Part shown: positions 8,642 to 17,135 of the stretch, in pieces
Layout: every line of letters begins with the position of its first letter
Numbering within the stretch: the stretch's first letter is position 1
Assembly: GCA_965116395.1 (NCBI GenBank)
Contig: OZ220684.1
Location: 4,340,001-4,404,000, forward strand
Reading direction: 5' to 3'
DNA: 64,000 bases
DNA from: Bin5 sp965116395
GTDB taxonomy: Bacteria; Chloroflexota; Anaerolineae; Caldilineales; Caldilineaceae
The notes under the pieces: generated by a model
Seen by the model: the letters and a program-made list of their open reading frames with translations, nothing else
The model's database searches: none
What the model was told of the DNA's origin: nothing
Made by a program: the position numbers and the translations under genes

Positions 8642-8833
8642 TCACCGCTCCTTACTTTTCCGCAACTGCACAAGAATTACTACAAGAAGAAGATATACAA
8701 GGCCGATACCAAGCGTAAACTGGGAATTAACGTATTCGGTGGTCCCTTTGTCATGAAAAAGTAGAAGCGCGCCGGCTACGAAGGCAATGAAGAATCCAAT
8801 GTGAAATGCTGCTCTACCTAGAATCAGGTCCAT
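8642..8833 (-). CDS. 63-aa two-helix membrane protein, copy A
   Basis: I do not recognise this family. It has two hydrophobic helices (residues ~10-26 and ~39-56), a short polar loop (HDKGTTEYVNSQ) and a basic tail RKSKER that should be cytoplasmic. The start at 8833 has AGGA 9 nt upstream. A paralogue of identical length lies at 11848-12039, also directly before a binding-protein gene. Strong conservation between the two, including loop residues DKG-T-EYV, argues that it is a real protein. Its position inside an ABC operon suggests an accessory membrane subunit (inference). The IS982-type element begins 16 bp upstream. Confidence 0.75.
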   Translation of the reverse strand: MDLILGRAAFHIGFFIAFVAGALLLFHDKGTTEYVNSQFTLGIGLVYLLLVVILVQLRKSKER

Positions 8834-8848
8834 GAAATTTCCTGCTTG

Positions 8849-9837
8849 ACCTGAATTCGGAGTAAGTGAGCACCTTCTCAAGCTGGTAGAATAGTAGCTC
8901 TGCAACCAAAATTCTCAAGCAAAGAAAGGTGCTCAGTGATGAGTATACTCAAATTGCTCTGTATTGTCGATGACTTCTGTCAGTGGTGGACTAGATGGGA
9001 GAATGCCAAGCTGTTGGGCATGACTCGGAAGCGAGGACCTGCGCCTCGTATGCGCATGAGAGAAGTGTTGACGATTCTGATTCATTTTCACCAGTCGCAT
9101 TGTCGTGATTTCAAAGCCTACTATAGGCAACAGGTATGTCAGCATATGCGCAGGGAATGTCCAGCTCTGGTCAGTTACACGCGCTTTGTGGAGTTAATTC
9201 CATCAACCCTGCCCGCCATGTCTCTTAATCTGCGAGTGCGCTTTTGCCAGAGGACAGGAGTGGCATTCATCAGTTCAACCACCTTGTCCGTCTGCCACAA
9301 CAAGCGCATCGGTCGCCATCGGGTCTTTGCCGGAGTGGCCAGACGCGGCAAGAGCAGCATGGGATGGTTCTATGACTTCAAACTCCACCTGATTGTCGTC
9401 AATGGCCAGGGTGAATTGCTGGCAGTTCAACTCACGCCCGGCAACACCGATGACCGCAAACCGGTCCCACAGATGACCAAAAAACTGTGGGGAAAGCTGG
9501 TCGGCGACCGCGGCTATCTCTCCCAAACGCTCTTTGAACAACTCTTCGCACGGGGACTGCAATTGATCACGCCCCTGCGCAAAAACATGCAGAATCAACT
9601 CTTCGTTCTCGAAGACAAGCTCCTAACCCGTAAGCGCTTCGTCATTGAGACCATCGTTGACTAACTCAAAGATATTTCACAGATTGAACAGACCCGTCAT
9701 CGCAGCATGACCAACTTTATCGTCAATCTCATCGCCAGTCTGGCTGCCTACACGTGGCAAGCCAAGAAGCCCTCTCTTCGTCTCTATGACAAAGATACGG
9801 CTCTCTTGCCGGCCCTTACTTAACTCCGAACTCAGGT
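8849..9837 (+). mobile_element. IS982-family insertion sequence, inactivated
   Basis: About 989 bp is bounded by imperfect terminal inverted repeats: left ACCTGAATTCGGAGTAAGTGAG, right (complement) ACCTGAGTTCGGAGTTAAGTAA; the first 14 positions differ at one base. It contains one transposase frame with IS982 features. It lies between the two copies of the duplicated binding-protein unit, opposite to the operon. No convincing target-site duplication flanks it. Confidence 0.85.
8936..9823 (+). pseudogene. IS982-family transposase, nonsense and active-site mutated
   Basis: The frame runs from ATG 8936 to a TAA at 9662-9664, then stays open in the same frame for 52 more codons (LKDISQIEQTRHRSMTNF onward) to TAA at 9821-9823. 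A single change from CAA (Gln) to TAA explains the interruption, as IS982 proteins read DQLK there. RKRGPAPR, FHQSHCRDFKAYY, GNTDDRKPVP and RKNMQNQ are typical of IS982. The first catalytic Asp, normally in (I/V)DST before VCHN, is replaced by Ser (FISSTTLSVCHN); GDRGY and the Glu of VIETI remain. Both changes should abolish transposition, so the copy is probably dead. Confidence 0.85.
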
Positions 9838-9850
9838 TAGTTAGAAAGAG

Positions 9851-9878
9851 AAGGGCCGACACAGGTGTGCCGGCCCTT
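9851..9878 (-). terminator. Hairpin terminator after solute-binding protein B
   Basis: On the minus strand a 13-bp stem (AAGGGCCGGCACA pairing with TGTGTCGGCCCTT, one G-U) closes a minimal loop, followed by CTCTTTC. It lies 41 nt past the stop of copy B and matches the hairpin after copy A. Confidence 0.65.
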
Positions 9879-9919
9879 CCTGCATTCAATTCACGATGCG
9901 GCTAGCTTCGCCGTTTCGT

Positions 9920-11749
9920 CTATTCTGCCGGGCCAAGCTGGCCAGTCAGAATCTGAATCACAACAAAAGAGTCGGCATAGGGGCTGTTGACGTAGATCGG
10001 GTCGCCCTCCGGCAGCCATCCGCTGGCAAAGCGGCTGGGGACCGGGTTGTTGCCATAGCGCTCCCACAGAGGAATCTGCGGCAGCAGTTCGTTGTAGGCC
10101 ATGGCGATCTGATCCAGCGCAGCGATCTGCATGGCGGCGTCACCACCGGAGCCGGCGTCTTTGGTCAGAGCCCACAGGTCGACGTCGCCAACGCTGTCGG
10201 TGCTGACGTTGAGGTCGAAGGACATGCCGGGAAGCTCAATGCTGCCTGCGCCCGATGCGCCTACGCCGGTCGCGGCCGCGTTGTGGGTGCTGAAGTCATT
10301 CTCGTAGGAGAAGGACGGGTGGGGGTTGCCTGCGCCCCAACCGCGAATCGCCAACTCGAATTTGCCTTCATTGATGTCGATCGGATGCTGCTGGAAGTTC
10401 ACGCCGCGGAAGCTGGTCTGGAAGCCGAAGGCAGTCAGCTGTTCGGCCGCGTTCTCAGCTGCGGCAGACCAGTCGGAGTACTCGGCCGGCGCGGTCAGAT
10501 TCCATTCCATGCGTGCGCCAGTGTCGTCGACCCAGACACCGTCGTCATCACGGCTGAAGCCGATGTCGAGCAACATCTGCTCGGCCTTTTCCAGATCCTG
10601 CGTATACGGATTCAGGTTGGCGCGCGTATCATCACTTAGCCACAGAGGCGCAATGTTGTCGGAGAATCCACACATGCATTCTTGGGCTATGCCCGATTCG
10701 GCCAGCGAGATGAAGGCGTTCTCTTCAAAGTTGATGGCATAGGCCAGGGCTTGCCGCACCTCTTTCACATTGAAGGGATAGATGGTGTGGTTGAAGTAGA
10801 GTGCCGGGCCGCTGTAAATCGGGGCTCGAATGATGCGGTAACCCAGAGACATAAACTCGCGCTCTGTGGCTGGCGGGAAGCCGTGCGTGGCATAGTCGAC
10901 ATCGCCGGAGAGGACTAGCGGCGTTACGACCGGCGTCTCACCGTTGTAGTTGACCATCCGGTCGAAGCGTACTGTGTCGGCCCAGAAGGAGGTCTCAACT
11001 TTGTTGAGGATCATCTGGGATTCGGTGATGCTGGCCGGGTCGATCGCGTACGGCCCCAGAACGACCATCTCATCAGGTCGCAGTTCATTGAACTCCTGCA
11101 GCAGCTGCTTCCAATCGTCGTCCTCGTTAGTCATGCCGGCCTCGACCAGATCGCGGGTGCGCTGGGCAAAGTCGCCATAGACTGAAGAGGCCGTGATGTG
11201 CACCTCGCGCAGAACGCGGCGGGGCACGGTCGTCGACGGCCCGCTGAGAACGAAGTCGACCGTGTGATCATCAACGGCCTGCACGTCGTCGAGGAAGCGC
11301 CAGACGGTCTGGCTGAGCAGGCGGGAGATGGTGAAGGTATCGACGACATCCTGCGAGGTGAAGGCGCTGCCGTCACTCCAGTTCGCGCCTTGGATCAGGC
11401 CGACGCGCAAGGTGACGTCATCGACCCATTCCCAGGACTCACCGGCTACCGACATCCAGGTGCCGTCGGCCCACCGGAACATGAACAGAGGCGGTTCCAT
11501 CAGGGCGCGGTAGATGCCGAGGGTCATGCCATTGGTGACCCAGGTGTTGAAGTGGCCGGTGGGCGGGGGCGAGTAGGGCCATGCCGGATGGAACTCGGCG
11601 ACGCCGCTACCTTCTGCATCGGCCGGCGCAGCCTCTTCCTGCGCTGCCGGAGCTGCCTCGCCGCCGCCGGTGTCGGCCGCGGGCGCGCCGCATGCGCTGA
11701 TGATAAGCGCCGCGATCAAGGCAAGTGCGAGTAGGATTTTACGGTTCAT
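9920..11749 (-). CDS. ABC transporter substrate-binding lipoprotein, family 5 (oligopeptide/dipeptide type), copy B
   Basis: The 609-aa lipoprotein (lipobox ISAC, Cys20) is nearly identical to copy A at 6735-8555. Differences concentrate in the linker after the lipidated Cys (three extra residues, ADAEGSG region) and at scattered positions elsewhere. The family 5 signatures WSDGSAFTSQDVVDTF and EVRQALAYAINFEE are present. ATAGGAGG lies upstream of the ATG. This copy is closest to the ATPase and permease genes of the operon and is probably the ancestral one, with A as the duplicate (inference). Both keep all visible family motifs, so both are likely functional, perhaps with different ligand preference or for dosage. 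Confidence 0.92.
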   Translation of the reverse strand: MNRKILLALALIAALIISACGAPAADTGGGEAAPAAQEEAAPADAEGSGVAEFHPAWPYSPPPTGHFNTWVTNGMTLGIYRALMEPPLFMFRWADGTWMSVAGESWEWVDDVTLRVGLIQGANWSDGSAFTSQDVVDTFTISRLLSQTVWRFLDDVQAVDDHTVDFVLSGPSTTVPRRVLREVHITASSVYGDFAQRTRDLVEAGMTNEDDDWKQLLQEFNELRPDEMVVLGPYAIDPASITESQMILNKVETSFWADTVRFDRMVNYNGETPVVTPLVLSGDVDYATHGFPPATEREFMSLGYRIIRAPIYSGPALYFNHTIYPFNVKEVRQALAYAINFEENAFISLAESGIAQECMCGFSDNIAPLWLSDDTRANLNPYTQDLEKAEQMLLDIGFSRDDDGVWVDDTGARMEWNLTAPAEYSDWSAAAENAAEQLTAFGFQTSFRGVNFQQHPIDINEGKFELAIRGWGAGNPHPSFSYENDFSTHNAAATGVGASGAGSIELPGMSFDLNVSTDSVGDVDLWALTKDAGSGGDAAMQIAALDQIAMAYNELLPQIPLWERYGNNPVPSRFASGWLPEGDPIYVNSPYADSFVVIQILTGQLGPAE

Positions 11750-11847
11750 TCGTTATCCTCCATAGGATATTTGAGAAAGTGTGGTTTTAGGGGGATGAGG
11801 GGCGGGGCCGCGCACGGTAACGCGCATGGCGCGCCAGCGGGCTTGGA

Positions 11848-12039
11848 TCACCGTTCCCTTCGCTTACCCCACTGTACAAGAATCACAACTAAGAGTAGAT
11901 AGACTAGCCCAATACCGAGAGTAAACTGGGTTATCACATATTCGGCGGTTCCTTTGTCCAGAAAAAGCAGGAGGGCGCCGGCGACAAACGCAATGTAGAA
12001 CCCAAGGTGAAAAGCTGCTCTACCAAGAAAGGGGTCCAT
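11848..12039 (-). CDS. 63-aa two-helix membrane protein, copy B
   Basis: This is a paralogue of the protein at 8642-8833 with the same length and topology: helices at ~10-26 and ~39-56, loop DKGTAEYVITQ, basic tail GKRRER. It lies 71 bp after the OppF-like ATPase and 98 bp before binding protein B, on the same strand. The 17 nt that carry the AGGA ribosome-binding site in copy A are absent here: CCGAATTCAG abuts the ATG directly, so translation may be weaker or coupled. Unknown family. Confidence 0.72.
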   Translation of the reverse strand: MDPFLGRAAFHLGFYIAFVAGALLLFLDKGTAEYVITQFTLGIGLVYLLLVVILVQWGKRRER

Positions 12040-12110
12040 CTGAATTCGGACTCACTATATCGGGACCCATACCGCATCCGAAGAGGGAAAGCGGTCTGCA
12101 TCCAATAGCT

Positions 12111-13136
12111 TCAAATTATTTGGGTTGGCTCCGACATGCGGATGGGACAGGCTACGCTGCCGCCTTCGGAGATTCGTTCCAACGGTGGCACCACAGTGTC
12201 GCACTCGCCCTCGGCGATGTAGGGGCAGCGCGGATGAAAAGTACAGCCTGCCGGCAGATTTAGGAGGCTAGGAATTTCGGCGCTCCGCAGTTCAATGTGC
12301 GTCTTTTTCTTTGCCAGTTCCGGGTCGGCTTCGGGTACAGCTCCCAATAACGCCTGTGTGTACGGGTGACGAGAGTCGGTTATCAGCCGGGGCGTCGGCC
12401 CCTCTTCCACGATTCTTCCCAAGTACATGACAGTAATGCGCCCCTCCCAGGCGAAGTACTTCGCAAGCGCCAAGTCGTGGGTGATGAAGAGGAAGGTGAC
12501 GTCGAACTCTTCCTTCAGCCGGGAGAGCATGTTCAGCAGGCTTACCCGAATCGAAACATCTACCATCGAAACGGCTTCGTCAGCGACGATAAATTTCGGC
12601 TCCACAGTTAGCGCCCTGGCTACCGAAACTCGCTGGCGTTGTCCTCCACTCAGCTGGTGAGGATACTTGTCGAGAAACTCCGCTACGGGTGTAAGATCGA
12701 CGATTTCCAGCAGTTCGGCTGCCCGACGCTCGGCGTCGCGGCGCCGTGATCTTCTGCCGCCGCTACCATTCTGCGCCGACCTCTGTGATTGGTGGCGCAG
12801 CAGCGGGGTCATGATCATCTGGCGCACGGTCTGGGTGGGATTGAGTGAGGCGTATGGGTCCTGATGGATGATTTGGACGGCGCGGCGATACTGCTGGTAG
12901 TCGGCCTTGTCCATCGCCGCGATGTCCTGGCCCTGATAGAGGATCTGCCCGTCTGACGGAGGCAACAGACCGACGATCATGCGGCCGGTGGTGCTCTTGC
13001 CGCAGCCGCTCTCGCCTACCAGACAGACGATTTCTCCTTGTTCGATGTCAAGCGAAATCGAGTCGACGGCAGTAACCCGATCGCGACCGCTGCCAAAGTA
13101 TCTGGTTACATTTCGTAGTTCGAGAATCGGTGTCAT
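12111..13136 (-). CDS. Oligopeptide/dipeptide ABC transporter ATP-binding protein (OppF/DppF type)
   Basis: The 341-aa ABC ATPase has Walker A GESGCGKST (residues ~40-48), Q-loop QIIHQDPYASLNP, signature LSGGQRQRVSVARAL, Walker B FIVADEAVS, then H-loop ITHD. After the NBD comes the oligopeptide-type C-terminal extension with GCTFHPRCPY and several Cys, which in this family can bind an Fe-S cluster. An Ala replaces Pro after the catalytic Glu (DEAVSMVD), a variant I associate with this subfamily. It pairs with the OppD-like ATPase upstream. No ribosome-binding site is obvious, so coupling to the upstream gene is possible. Confidence 0.93.
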   Translation of the reverse strand: MTPILELRNVTRYFGSGRDRVTAVDSISLDIEQGEIVCLVGESGCGKSTTGRMIVGLLPPSDGQILYQGQDIAAMDKADYQQYRRAVQIIHQDPYASLNPTQTVRQMIMTPLLRHQSQRSAQNGSGGRRSRRRDAERRAAELLEIVDLTPVAEFLDKYPHQLSGGQRQRVSVARALTVEPKFIVADEAVSMVDVSIRVSLLNMLSRLKEEFDVTFLFITHDLALAKYFAWEGRITVMYLGRIVEEGPTPRLITDSRHPYTQALLGAVPEADPELAKKKTHIELRSAEIPSLLNLPAGCTFHPRCPYIAEGECDTVVPPLERISEGGSVACPIRMSEPTQII

Positions 13137-13200
13137 CTAATGCGGCCTCCAGCGGCCGCGCCGTGTTTGTGCTTTACTTGCGCGCAGTTCGTCGTTTCAG

Positions 13201-14274
13201 TCATGATCTCTTCTTGCCGCGCAGCCCGTTGCGCTCGATGTCGTCCTGCACGGCATCGGTATGCCAGCAGGCGGCGAAGTGTTTATCGCCGACGCGTTCC
13301 AATTTCGGCTCCTCACTGCTGCAGCGTTCACTCGCATACGGGCAGCGGGGATGGAACTTGCAGCCCGTTGGCAGATTGATCAGATCAGGCGGAGAGCCGG
13401 GGATAGAAGAAAGTTCCTCGAAGCCGCCGGTCACCGTCGGCACCGCCCGAATCAGCCCCAAAGAGTAGGGATGGCGCGGGCGATAGAAAATGTCTTCGAC
13501 AGGACCGAGCTCCACGACCTGCCCGGCGTACATTGTCGCCACCCTGTCCGCCAACTCAGCCGCGATGGCAAGGTCGTGCGAAATGAAGAGCATCGTAAAG
13601 TGAAGATCTTCCTTCAACTTTCGCAACAGATCGATAATGGTGCGCTGGGTGAGGATATCGAGAGCCGTCGTTGGTTCGTCGAGGATCAGAATTTGCGGGT
13701 CGAGCAGTAGTGAGATCGCCAGGAGAGTGCGCTGGCGCATGCCCCCGCTCAGTTCGTGGGCGTAGGCGTCGATTACCCGACTCGGATCCAGTTGGACGAA
13801 ACGGAGAAGGTCGAGGAAGCGCTCGCGGACCTCTTCACGGTTGTTCCAGCGGTGGGCTTTGGCGGTATCCCACACCTGATCCCAGACCTTCAGCACGGGA
13901 TTGAAGGCGTTAAGGGCCGACTGGAAGACCATGGCACAGTCGCGCCAGCGGAATTCGCGCATGGGGCCATCGGCCAGGGAAAGCACGTCCACTTCGCGGC
14001 CGTCGCGGCGATAGATGATCTTGCCGGGGCTGACCTCTGCGGTGTCGACCAGCAGGCGCACGATTCCCAGCCCCAATGTGGTCTTGCCGGAGCCGCTTTC
14101 GCCGATGAGGGCCAGGCTTTCGCCGGCCTGCAAGTCGAGCGTGACGCCGCGAACGGCCTGGACGCTGCCTTTGCGGGTGCGATAGCTGACATGAACGTTT
14201 TGCAGGCTCAAAGGTGGCTGCCTGCCGTTTTCTTCAACGTTCTGGTGCCAGGAAAGGTCGGTTGTTTGGCTCAT
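13201..14274 (-). CDS. Oligopeptide/dipeptide ABC transporter ATP-binding protein (OppD/DppD type)
   Basis: The 357-aa ATPase has Walker A GESGSGKTT (~residues 58-66), signature LSGGMRQRTLLAISLL, Walker B ILILDEPTTALD and H-loop FISHD. It has the C-terminal oligopeptide extension GCKFHPRCPYASERC. It is the cytoplasmic partner of the OppF-like protein. The gap to the permease gene upstream is 21 bp and to the next ATPase 64 bp, consistent with one transcript. Confidence 0.93.
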   Translation of the reverse strand: MSQTTDLSWHQNVEENGRQPPLSLQNVHVSYRTRKGSVQAVRGVTLDLQAGESLALIGESGSGKTTLGLGIVRLLVDTAEVSPGKIIYRRDGREVDVLSLADGPMREFRWRDCAMVFQSALNAFNPVLKVWDQVWDTAKAHRWNNREEVRERFLDLLRFVQLDPSRVIDAYAHELSGGMRQRTLLAISLLLDPQILILDEPTTALDILTQRTIIDLLRKLKEDLHFTMLFISHDLAIAAELADRVATMYAGQVVELGPVEDIFYRPRHPYSLGLIRAVPTVTGGFEELSSIPGSPPDLINLPTGCKFHPRCPYASERCSSEEPKLERVGDKHFAACWHTDAVQDDIERNGLRGKKRS

Positions 14275-14295
14275 TGTAGTCTTGGAACCTGTCCC

Positions 14296-15204
14296 TTACT
14301 CGCTGGCTCGAAGTCGCGGATTGAACACTAACTCCAGCGAGCGGGTCATGGAAATGATCGACAGTTGGAGAATGGCGATTGCAACAATTGGCGCCATGAT
14401 GTACCAGACGCTGTCCTTATAGAAGATCGCCCCTCTTACCCATGCCAGCTGGATCATCACGCTCCAGTTGCCGGCGCTGATGGGTACGAGGCCCAGGAAG
14501 ACGAGGCCGGCCTGCTGGTAGACGGCGAAGGTCATCCCCAAAGCGAAGCTGACCACGATATACGGCATCATGTTGGGCACCATCTCCCGCAGGACGATAT
14601 GCCATACGCCCAGGTCGAGCGCCCTGGCTGCTTCGATAAAGTCGCGTTGTTTCAGGGAAAGGGCCTGGGCGCGCAAGGCGCGCAGGAGGGTTGGCCAATT
14701 GAGCAGCCCCATGAGAATGCCCAAGAATGTCAAACTGTTTAGCGAAATGAAGGCGGCCAGCACGGCCAATAGTGGGAACTGAGGGATCGTGAGGATGATA
14801 TCGGTGACCGACATGATGGCGCTGTCGATCCATCCGCCGATGAAGCCGCTCATCGTTCCAAAAACGACTGCGATCACCGTCGATATCAGCGCTGCCAGAA
14901 ACGCCACATAGATTACGTCTCTGCCGCCGTTGACAATCTGGGACCAAATGTCCCTGCCCTGATGATCGGTCCCCAGAGGATGTTCGACCGTCGGCGTTAT
15001 ATAGATCTTGTCGATTTTCGTTTTTGTATCCAGTTCAATGATCAGCGGCCCAACGTAAGAGAGCAGGACCATGAAAATTACTACAAGGAACCCGATAAAA
15101 CCGACTCGATTGTAGGCAAGTAGGCGCACGCCGGTACGGAATCCCTTCCATGCGCTGACCAGGATGCTGTCGGTCTGTTCGCCTTCTATGGCCTGTGCTG
15201 CCAT
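14296..15204 (-). CDS. Oligopeptide/dipeptide ABC transporter permease (OppC/DppC type)
   Basis: The 302-aa inner-membrane protein has a first helix at ~residues 32-54, a periplasmic loop with HPLGTDHQGRDIWSQIVNGGR (a hallmark of DppC proteins, near 95-115) and about five more helices. The EAA-type loop AARALDLGVWHIVLREMVPN contacts the ATPases. GGGAG lies 7 nt before the ATG. It forms the channel with the permease encoded just upstream. Confidence 0.93.
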   Translation of the reverse strand: MAAQAIEGEQTDSILVSAWKGFRTGVRLLAYNRVGFIGFLVVIFMVLLSYVGPLIIELDTKTKIDKIYITPTVEHPLGTDHQGRDIWSQIVNGGRDVIYVAFLAALISTVIAVVFGTMSGFIGGWIDSAIMSVTDIILTIPQFPLLAVLAAFISLNSLTFLGILMGLLNWPTLLRALRAQALSLKQRDFIEAARALDLGVWHIVLREMVPNMMPYIVVSFALGMTFAVYQQAGLVFLGLVPISAGNWSVMIQLAWVRGAIFYKDSVWYIMAPIVAIAILQLSIISMTRSLELVFNPRLRASE

Positions 15205-15274
15205 TTATTTGCTCCCGGGCTTCTTTGGGCGTGCTTTTTCTGCAATGCGTATCGTGTAGTCGGGCATTCTGCGG

Positions 15275-16363
15275 TTAGCCTTCGTTATCTTGCAGCTTGA
15301 TGCGGGGGTCCAGCCAACCGTAGAGTACATCTGCAAAGAAGTTGGCGAAGATCACAGAAAAGGTGATTATCAAGAAGATTCCCTGCATTATTGTATAGTC
15401 GCGCTGGTTTATGGCCTGGCCCAGCATGCGGCCGATGCCTCCGTACTCGAAGATCTGCTCTACCAGCAACGAGCCGCCGACAACGAAGCCGATGCGGATG
15501 GTCAGAATCGTGAAGAGGGGCAGTATTGCATTGCGGCCCACATAGGCGGTTGTGATTCGCCATTCCTTTAACCCGCGCGCTTTGGCAATCGTTACATAAT
15601 CTTCGCCCAGAGTGCTGATTGTGTTGCTCTTCATGCTCAGCATCCAGAAACCTATGCTGGTTAAAACATAGGTGGAGATTGGCAGAGCACCGTGGAAGAA
15701 GGCATCGAGGAAGAATTCGAAATTCAGCCCTGGCACCATACCGGAGGAATAGGCGCCGCGCATGGCCGCGATCGGCAGGATCTTCCATTGTACGCCCAGC
15801 CAAACGACGATGAGAAGACCGATGAGAAAATCTGGAACGGAACTGACTATGGAACTCACGACAGTAAAGCCGTGATCGAGAAAGCTGTCGCGGCGGTAGG
15901 CCATGATGACGCCCAACAGGACGCCTACCGAAAAGCTGATCAAGAGCCCGGTACCGACGCTGAAAAGGGTCCATGGCAGGAATCGCAGTATTACTTCGGT
16001 TACGGTTGTTCCAGGGGAGAGAACCGACTGGCCGAAGTTGCCCCGCGCGAGATTCTGCAGATAAGAGAAGTATTGGAGCATGACCGGCTGCTCCAGGTCG
16101 ATTGCGAAGAGGGCTGCAGCCTGATCTTTTGCCTCGTGAACTGGCATTCCGTAGGTGACGACCAGTTGATTTACGTAGATCTCTATGGGGTTGCCGGGCA
16201 AGAGGCGTACCAGGAAGAAGATAATCGTTGTAACAATGAAAATAGTTGCCAGCGCGCGCAGAAACTTGCGAAAGAAGTAGGAGCCCCAAATTGCGCTGAC
16301 GATGGAATGAAAGCTGGTGGTGCGCCTTGTACTGACGTTTGCTACGTCAGCCGCTGTCGCCAT
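15275..16363 (-). CDS. Oligopeptide/dipeptide ABC transporter permease (OppB/DppB type)
   Basis: The 362-aa inner-membrane protein has an N-terminal helix (LATIFIVTTIIFFLVRLLPGNP, the usual DppB start, near residues 37-58), five more helices and the EAA-type loop ARGLKEWRITTAYVGRNAILP. AGGA lies 7 nt before the ATG. It is the first gene of the opp-type operon, downstream of a candidate promoter at 16506-16533. The unusually long N-terminal tail (~30 residues) precedes the first helix. Confidence 0.93.
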   Translation of the reverse strand: MATAADVANVSTRRTTSFHSIVSAIWGSYFFRKFLRALATIFIVTTIIFFLVRLLPGNPIEIYVNQLVVTYGMPVHEAKDQAAALFAIDLEQPVMLQYFSYLQNLARGNFGQSVLSPGTTVTEVILRFLPWTLFSVGTGLLISFSVGVLLGVIMAYRRDSFLDHGFTVVSSIVSSVPDFLIGLLIVVWLGVQWKILPIAAMRGAYSSGMVPGLNFEFFLDAFFHGALPISTYVLTSIGFWMLSMKSNTISTLGEDYVTIAKARGLKEWRITTAYVGRNAILPLFTILTIRIGFVVGGSLLVEQIFEYGGIGRMLGQAINQRDYTIMQGIFLIITFSVIFANFFADVLYGWLDPRIKLQDNEG

Positions 16364-16505
16364 AGTATTTTCCTGTCTTTAAGATTGGCACCAGAATCGG
16401 GAAAGCGACCGGCCGGACTGGAGCAGCAGGCTTGCAAAATGCATAGGTGGCTCCTGGGCCAGCCTTCTCCAAGGTTGAAGGATGCGGCGGTCCGCTACGG
16501 GCGTG

Positions 16506-16533
16506 AGTATAGCATATGCAATGGGCGATGCAA
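16506..16533 (-). promoter_or_regulatory. Candidate promoter of the opp-type operon
   Basis: On the minus strand -35-like TTGCAT (16528-16533) is followed after 16 nt by -10 TATACT (16506-16511), which matches consensus at five of six positions. The transcription start would be near 16499, about 135 nt before the permease ATG. The surrounding symmetric stretches GCATATGC and CAAATATTTG could bind a regulator. Confidence 0.45.
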
Positions 16534-16769
16534 ATATTTGTGCAGTGACTGTGCAGTTCGAAAGGCGACGAAGAATGGCCGGGATCTTAGAATGCTCTCC
16601 GGTAATTTCGCGGCGTCGTTCCAAATGGCAAGCGTAGCTGCTACGCCACAGTACTCGACCAGCCGGTCATCCCTGGAACCATTATGGCACTTGGCGACGC
16701 AGCTGGCGGACAGCCGTCGTAATGCTCGCCAGCCGGCACGCTGGGATGGAGGCACATGGTGGGTGAGGC

Positions 16770-16845
16770 ATGGTTTTGTAGGGGGGCGTTGCGGGGGCGC
16801 AGCCCCTGCACAAGGGAGGGCCGAAGGCCCGACCGCCCATATGCA
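16770..16845. repeat. Dispersed 76-bp intergenic repeat, copy 1
   Basis: 76 bp is identical to 35715-35790. It contains two potential hairpins: GGGGGCGCAGCCCC and GGGCCGAAGGCCC. A related 22-nt stretch ending GGCGATGGCTGAGYAG follows both copies (near 17000 here, near 35830 there), so the original repeat may have been longer with a variable middle. Confidence 0.85.
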
Positions 16846-17135
16846 TAAAAAGGGTCAGCTACATATTGGGAGAAAGCCTCTGGCGGCGCCTGCCTGGTGT
16901 TCAATGTGCTGGGGCGACCGCCAGCGAAATGCAAGGGACTGTTGTTAGCGGGAAGTGGCCGGAGGCGCTGTGAATGCCTGGGTGAGGCAGGGCTGCATGG
17001 CCGCGACTCGGCGATGGCTGAGCAGCTAATGTCAAGTGAGAAACTGGTACCTTCAGCCTCTGCGGTGTGCGTATCCAACCTATATCGCATACAATGAACG
17101 CAGCCGAAACGAATATCAATGTGCGGAGAAGCCCA

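Larger units (their letters stand above)
16364..17135. other. Divergent intergenic region between opp-type operon and malic enzyme
   Basis: 772 bp without a supported gene. It holds the candidate promoter of the opp operon (16506-16533), short palindromes (CAAATATTTG at 16531-16540), a dispersed repeat (16770-16845) and the inverted pair CTGGCGG/CCGCCAG (16880-16886 and 16918-16924). Overlapping open frames here have no ribosome-binding site or recognisable motif. Confidence 0.5.

Noticed and set aside
8838..9848. Target-site duplication of the IS982 element
   Set aside because: Flanks CCTGCTTG and TAGTTAGA do not match, so either the duplication decayed or the boundary arose by rearrangement.
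15692..16948. 418-codon plus-strand frame
   Set aside because: It is antisense to the OppB-type permease and continues through the intergenic repeat; composition is that of a shadow frame.
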